Positions 23,798 through 26,993 of a stretch of DNA of 26,993 bases are shown one piece after another. Origin of the DNA: UMGS1124 sp045541255 (GTDB lineage Bacteria > Bacillota_I > Bacilli_A > RF39 > UBA660). The notes under the pieces are model-generated. The model was given only the letters and a program-made list of their open reading frames with translations. It had not been told where the DNA came from and did no database searches. The stretch is taken from the NCBI GenBank assembly GCA_045541255.1, contig JAZQIU010000010.1, positions 1 to 26,993 on the forward strand, in the 5' to 3' direction. The translations under genes and the position numbers were made by a program. Within the stretch, counting starts at the first letter, position 1, and the number at the start of each line of letters is the position of its first letter.

Positions 23798-24553
23798 ATG
23801 TTATATTTAATATTTATTATTGGTGCTATATTTGGTTCATTTTATGGTGTTGTTGGTACTAGGTTACCAGAGGAAAGATCTATAGTTAAACCTGGTAGTC
23901 ATTGTGAAAAATGTGGACACGTATTAAGATGGTATGAAAATATTCCAATATTAAGTTATATATTTTTGGGTGGATTATGTAAGAAGTGTAAGGAACCAAT
24001 TGGTTCTATATACTTTTTAATGGAATTACTAAGTGGTGCATTATTTGCATTATGTTATAAAGTATTTGGAATATCTCCAAATTTCTTTTTAGCAATAATT
24101 GTAGCTAGTTTAGTAATTATTATATTTGTTAGTGATTCTAAATATATGATTATTAACGATAGTCCATTAGTAGTAAGCGCAATATTAATATTTTTAATTA
24201 AATGGTATGATGTTGGTATTATTAGTGCGTTAATGTCATTAGTTAGTGGATTAGTTATATTTGGTGTTGCTTATTTATTAAGATTATTTGGTTATTTAGC
24301 TTTTAAACAAGAAGCATTAGGTGGTGGGGATATTAAATTATCTTTTGTTGCTGGTATGTTAGTTGGAATTAAATTGGGGATACTTTATATTGTGTTAGCG
24401 TCGTTTTTAGCGTTTCCATATGCTTTATATATAACATTTAAAAATAAAGATAATATGCTACCTTTTGGACCATTTTTAGTAAGTAGTTTATTAATTGTAT
24501 TTTTAAATATGAATGTAATTAATCAACTTTTAAAAATATTATTTAGATATTAA
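23798..24553 (+). CDS. Prepilin leader peptidase / N-methyltransferase (PilD family)
   Basis: 251 residues; AGGTGG before the ATG. This aspartic membrane protease cuts prepilins after Gly and may methylate the new N-terminus. The cytoplasmic loop binds zinc through CEKC (36-39) and CKKC (61-64) with RWYENIPILSY between them. The catalytic aspartates are Asp113 (VSDSKYMIIND, a variation on the common D-x-x-x-x-x-I-P/D pattern) and Asp178 in GGGDIKL. About eight membrane helices. The substrate in view is the vWA pilin at 5162. Co-transcribed with the platform gene and followed by a terminator. Confidence 0.94.
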   Translation: MLYLIFIIGAIFGSFYGVVGTRLPEERSIVKPGSHCEKCGHVLRWYENIPILSYIFLGGLCKKCKEPIGSIYFLMELLSGALFALCYKVFGISPNFFLAIIVASLVIIIFVSDSKYMIINDSPLVVSAILIFLIKWYDVGIISALMSLVSGLVIFGVAYLLRLFGYLAFKQEALGGGDIKLSFVAGMLVGIKLGILYIVLASFLAFPYALYITFKNKDNMLPFGPFLVSSLLIVFLNMNVINQLLKILFRY

Positions 24554-24566
24554 ATAATGAATGAAT

Positions 24567-24590
24567 AGGACTAACTAAGTCCTTTTTTTC
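24567..24590 (+). terminator. Rho-independent terminator after the prepilin peptidase
   Basis: AGGACT (24567-24572) and AGTCCT (24578-24583) form a 6-bp stem with a 5-base loop, followed by seven Ts to 24589. It separates the pilus pair from dacB. Confidence 0.85.
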
Positions 24591-24612
24591 ATACAATTTT
24601 ATAGGTGATGGT

Positions 24613-25680
24613 GTGAAAAAGTTAGTTTTAATATTTATATTATTATTGTTTCCTATTAGAGTATATAGTTTAAGTGCTAGTAGTGTTACTGTTATGGATA
24701 TGGATACTAAGAGAGTTTTATATAGTTATAATCAAAATGAGGTAAGACTTATTGCATCTATTTCAAAGATAATGACTAGTTTGGTTACTTTAAACAATTC
24801 AAATATAAAAGATATAGTAACAATTGATGAAAGTGTATTAAAAAGTTATGGTAGTGGGATATATGTTGAAGTTGGAGAAGAGATGAGTTTAGAAAATTTA
24901 TTATATGGACTTATGCTTAGAAGTGGTAATGATGCTGCTATTCAAATCGCTAACTATGTTGGAGGTTCTATGGAAGGTTTTGTAGAGTTAATGAATGAGA
25001 CTGCTAAAAGTATTGGTATGAAGAAAACTACGTTTATTAATTCTAGCGGATTAGAAAATAATAATGGTGTAGGAAATATGAGTACAAGTTATGATATGGC
25101 ACTTTTAATGAGTGAAGCAATGAAAAATTCTAAGTTTAAAGAAATTGTAAATACTCAGAAAAGACTAGTTAAAACTAACTATAAAACATATTTATGGCAT
25201 AATAAAAATAAACTTCTTAAGAGTTATCAATATTGTACAGGTGGTAAAACTGGTTTTACTGAAAAAGCACGACGAACTTTAGTTACTACTGCTAGTAAAG
25301 ATAATATGAATTTAGTAGTTGTTACTCTGAATGATCCAAATGATTTTAAAGATCACGAAGATTTATATAATAAATATTTTAAAGAATATAAGAACTATAA
25401 AGTTTTGGATAAAGATAATGAGAAATTTAATAATAAAAATTTTTATATAAAAAGTGATATATTTTTAACTTTAACTAGTAATGAGTATAAAAAAATAAAT
25501 AAAGAAGTAGTTTTATATAAAGATAATGTTAGTGATATAGTTGGATATGTAATGGTAAAGTTAGATGAAGATGTTTTAATAAAAGAATATATTTATATAA
25601 GAGACAAAATTAAGATAGATAATAAAAAAGAAAAAGTTAGTTTTTTTGATAAAATAAAGAATTTTTTGGGAATAAGTTAG
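24613..25680 (+). CDS. dacB: D-alanyl-D-alanine carboxypeptidase (DacB/DacF type, penicillin-binding)
   Basis: 355 residues with a GTG start; AGGTGAT is 3 bases upstream and no ATG fits. A signal peptide (1-20) exports it. Serine-enzyme motifs: SISK with the nucleophile Ser49 and Lys52, SGN (104-106) and KTG (212-214). It trims the terminal D-Ala of peptidoglycan stem peptides, limiting crosslinks. The C-terminus (about 230-345) is a beta-rich domain ending in an amphipathic helix (FFDKIKNFLGIS), the usual membrane anchor of PBP5-type enzymes. It is followed by spmA and spmB as in the B. subtilis dacB-spmA-spmB operon, which sets cortex crosslinking and core dehydration of spores. Symbol given from that context; DacF is the alternative. 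Confidence 0.9.
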   Translation: MKKLVLIFILLLFPIRVYSLSASSVTVMDMDTKRVLYSYNQNEVRLIASISKIMTSLVTLNNSNIKDIVTIDESVLKSYGSGIYVEVGEEMSLENLLYGLMLRSGNDAAIQIANYVGGSMEGFVELMNETAKSIGMKKTTFINSSGLENNNGVGNMSTSYDMALLMSEAMKNSKFKEIVNTQKRLVKTNYKTYLWHNKNKLLKSYQYCTGGKTGFTEKARRTLVTTASKDNMNLVVVTLNDPNDFKDHEDLYNKYFKEYKNYKVLDKDNEKFNNKNFYIKSDIFLTLTSNEYKKINKEVVLYKDNVSDIVGYVMVKLDEDVLIKEYIYIRDKIKIDNKKEKVSFFDKIKNFLGIS

Positions 25681-25689
25681 GGGAGTTAA

Positions 25690-26274
25690 ATGGTAAATAT
25701 TGTATGGGGAGTATTTATAATTATTGGGATAGTTTTTGGAATATTTAATGGTAAAATTGATTTAATTAACAATGAAGTTATAACTAGTGGTAAGGTTGCT
25801 TTAGATTTAATGCTAGAAATGTTACCTATGTTAGCATTATGGATGGGGTTAATGCAAATTGCAGAAGATAGTGGATTATTAAAATTAATTGCTAAAAAAT
25901 TAAGTTTTATTTTAAAAAAATTATTTCCAAAGATTTCTGCTGATAATGAAGCTTTAGGGCTAATTGCTAGTAATGTTGCAATAAACATGGCAGGGTTAGG
26001 AAGTGCAGCAACTCCTTGTGGTTTAAAGGCAATGCAAGAATTACAGAAAGTAAATGAAAAACGTGATACGGCTAGTAGTTCTATGATAACTTTTTTAGTA
26101 TTAAATACAGGCGGTGTAACAATTATACCTACAACTATTATTTCTATGAGAGCAATGTATGGAAGTATAAATCCTACTGAAATAATACCAACATGTATAT
26201 TAGCTACATTTTGTTCAAGCATATCTGGATTGGTATTAGATTATTTTATAAGGAGAAAAAATGGGGATACTTAG
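25690..26274 (+). CDS. spmA: Spore maturation protein A
   Basis: 194 residues; GGGGAG before the ATG. Integral membrane protein of the nucleoside-recognition (Gate) domain family. The signature NVAINMAGLGSAATPCGLKAMQEL (about residues 97-120) matches the SpmA pattern GLGNAATPLGLKAM with a Cys for Leu. In B. subtilis, SpmA and SpmB are needed for full dehydration of the spore core; their molecular transport role is not settled. Ten bases after dacB and overlapping spmB by 14 bases, so all three should be one transcript. Confidence 0.92.
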   Translation: MVNIVWGVFIIIGIVFGIFNGKIDLINNEVITSGKVALDLMLEMLPMLALWMGLMQIAEDSGLLKLIAKKLSFILKKLFPKISADNEALGLIASNVAINMAGLGSAATPCGLKAMQELQKVNEKRDTASSSMITFLVLNTGGVTIIPTTIISMRAMYGSINPTEIIPTCILATFCSSISGLVLDYFIRRKNGDT

Positions 26275-26779
26275 TATATTAATATTACCTTTAATAGTTT
26301 TAATTATTGTTATATATGGATATAAAAAACATGTTAATATATATGATTCATTTTTAAAAGGCGTTTATGAAGGATTAAAAACATGTTTATCGATTTTTCC
26401 TAATATTATTGCTATGATATTTGCTGTAAATCTTTTGATATCAAGTGGTTTTGTTGAATATATTTTTTCTTTTTTAACACCTTTTTTAGATAAGTATAAT
26501 TTAAGTACTGATATTTTTACTATGGCTTTTTTTAGACCTGTATCAGGTAATGCTAGTTTAGCTATTATGAATAATATTTTTGAAAATTTTGGACCTGACT
26601 CTTTGATGGGAAGACTAGCAAGTACTTTACAAGGTTCTACTGATACTACTTTTTATGTTTTAGCATTATATTTTGGCAGTGTAGGTATTAAAAAAACTAG
26701 ATATGCTCTAGGTGTTGGTTTGTTTGCTGATTTAGTTGGAATGGCTATGGCTTTTGTTTTAGTATATTTATTTTTTTGA
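26261..26779 (+). CDS. spmB: Spore maturation protein B
   Basis: 172 residues, membrane protein of the same family as SpmA, with which it probably forms a complex. FRPVSGNASLAIMNNIF (about 89-105) and RLASTLQGSTDTTFYVLALYFGSVGI are the SpmB signatures. The ribosome binding site AAGGAG lies inside the end of spmA (26250-26255). Ends with TGA; no clear terminator hairpin follows. Confidence 0.92.
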   Translation: MGILSILILPLIVLIIVIYGYKKHVNIYDSFLKGVYEGLKTCLSIFPNIIAMIFAVNLLISSGFVEYIFSFLTPFLDKYNLSTDIFTMAFFRPVSGNASLAIMNNIFENFGPDSLMGRLASTLQGSTDTTFYVLALYFGSVGIKKTRYALGVGLFADLVGMAMAFVLVYLFF

Positions 26780-26807
26780 TAAGTTTTGTCTAGTTTTGAC
26801 GAATGCC

Positions 26808-26835
26808 TTGTTAATAAAAATAATTTATTTATAAT
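26808..26835 (+). promoter_or_regulatory. Promoter downstream of spmB
   Basis: TTGTTA at 26808-26813, a 16-base spacer and a perfect TATAAT at 26830-26835; transcription would start near 26842. It points rightward towards the small ORF at 26901 and beyond the window. Confidence 0.5.
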
Positions 26836-26865
26836 AAAGCAACAGAACATTTAGTTTGGTGTCTA

Positions 26866-26890
26866 CCTTCTAATAAATATGTTAGAAAGG
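26866..26890 (+). promoter_or_regulatory. Hairpin covering a ribosome binding site
   Basis: CCTTCTAA (26866-26873) pairs with TTAGAAAGG (26882-26890), leaving one bulged A and an 8-base loop. The right arm contains AAAGG, the only ribosome-binding-site-like element before the ATG at 26901, so the fold would hide it. There is no T run, so it is not a terminator. Confidence 0.4.
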
Positions 26891-26900
26891 TTTGATTTTT

Positions 26901-26984
26901 ATGGGTAAAAGATTATTCTTAGTAATAGTTTTATATCAAGTAATTATCATTTTATTGATTAGATTTATCCTCCTACAAGGGTAG
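26901..26984 (+). CDS. Possible 27-residue hydrophobic peptide
   Basis: ATG at 26901 to TAG at 26984 encodes MGKRLFLVIVLYQVII and then LLIRFILLQG: a basic start and one continuous hydrophobic helix interrupted only by Gln13 and Arg22. AAAGG at 26886-26890 is 10 bases upstream, within a hairpin. It could be a small membrane peptide, a type I toxin-like peptide, or a leader peptide for a gene beyond the right edge. In AT-rich DNA an ORF of this size can be accidental, so confidence is low. Confidence 0.35.
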   Translation: MGKRLFLVIVLYQVIIILLIRFILLQG

Positions 26985-26993
26985 TTTTGGTTA

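Noticed and set aside
25686..26222. Long minus-strand open frame of about 178 codons opposite spmA
   Set aside because: spmA has clear family motifs and a ribosome binding site; the opposite frame has neither and mirrors a membrane protein's codons.
26780..26807. Terminator after spmB
   Set aside because: Only a 3-bp GTC/GAC pair around GTTTTG repeats is visible; too weak to call.

Overview
The window is a chromosomal segment of a very AT-rich bacterium of the Bacillota, most likely an uncultured Bacilli-type gut lineage. The evidence is the Firmicutes gene order of the S10-spc-alpha ribosomal cluster, strong AAGGAGG-type ribosome binding sites, zinc-binding forms of S14, L36 and adenylate kinase, and a dacB-spmA-spmB trio. 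TGA is used as a stop (genes ending at 2746, 19305 and 26779) and Trp is encoded by TGG, so the standard bacterial code applies, not the Mycoplasma code. The species assignment is inference.

Layout. (1) 2-5061, plus strand: the end of a conjugation or type IV secretion-like operon. It holds the C-terminal part of an unknown protein, a membrane-anchored two-enzyme protein (SGNH hydrolase plus NlpC/P60-type peptidase), a lipoprotein, and a VirD4/TraG-type coupling ATPase with an unusual NPF-repeat and acidic tail; a clear terminator follows. (2) 5162-6640: a type IV pilin-like protein carrying a von Willebrand A (vWA) domain, probably a tip adhesin. It converges on a polyprenyl-phosphate glycosyltransferase gene (6646-7587, minus), and the two share a 13-bp terminator stem. 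(3) 7736-21760: a strong promoter with A-tracts, a leader of about 130 nt, and then 29 co-directional genes: rpsJ, rplC, D, W, B, rpsS, rplV, rpsC, rplP, rpmC, rpsQ, rplN, X, E, rpsZ, rpsH, rplF, R, rpsE, rplO, secY, adk, map, infA, rpmJ, rpsM, rpsK, rpoA, rplQ. The cluster ends in a terminator that overlaps the last codons of rplQ. rpmD (L30) is missing from its usual place. (4) 21759-22061, minus: a small protein resembling VrrA/YqfQ. (5) 22164-24553: a pilus platform protein (GspF/PilC) and a prepilin peptidase (PilD), then a terminator. (6) 24613-26779: dacB-spmA-spmB, a peptidoglycan carboxypeptidase with the two Spm membrane proteins. (7) 26780-26993: a promoter and a possible 27-residue hydrophobic peptide whose ribosome binding site lies in a hairpin.

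How the genes fit together. The vWA pilin, the platform protein and the peptidase probably belong to one type IV pilus system split by the 14-kb ribosomal cluster; the assembly ATPase, alignment proteins and major pilin are not in the window. The coupling protein and the two-domain wall hydrolase suggest a secretion or conjugation channel that crosses a monoderm wall. The rest is core translation, secretion (SecY) and N-terminal processing (Map). No rRNA, tRNA, CRISPR array or insertion sequence was recognised.
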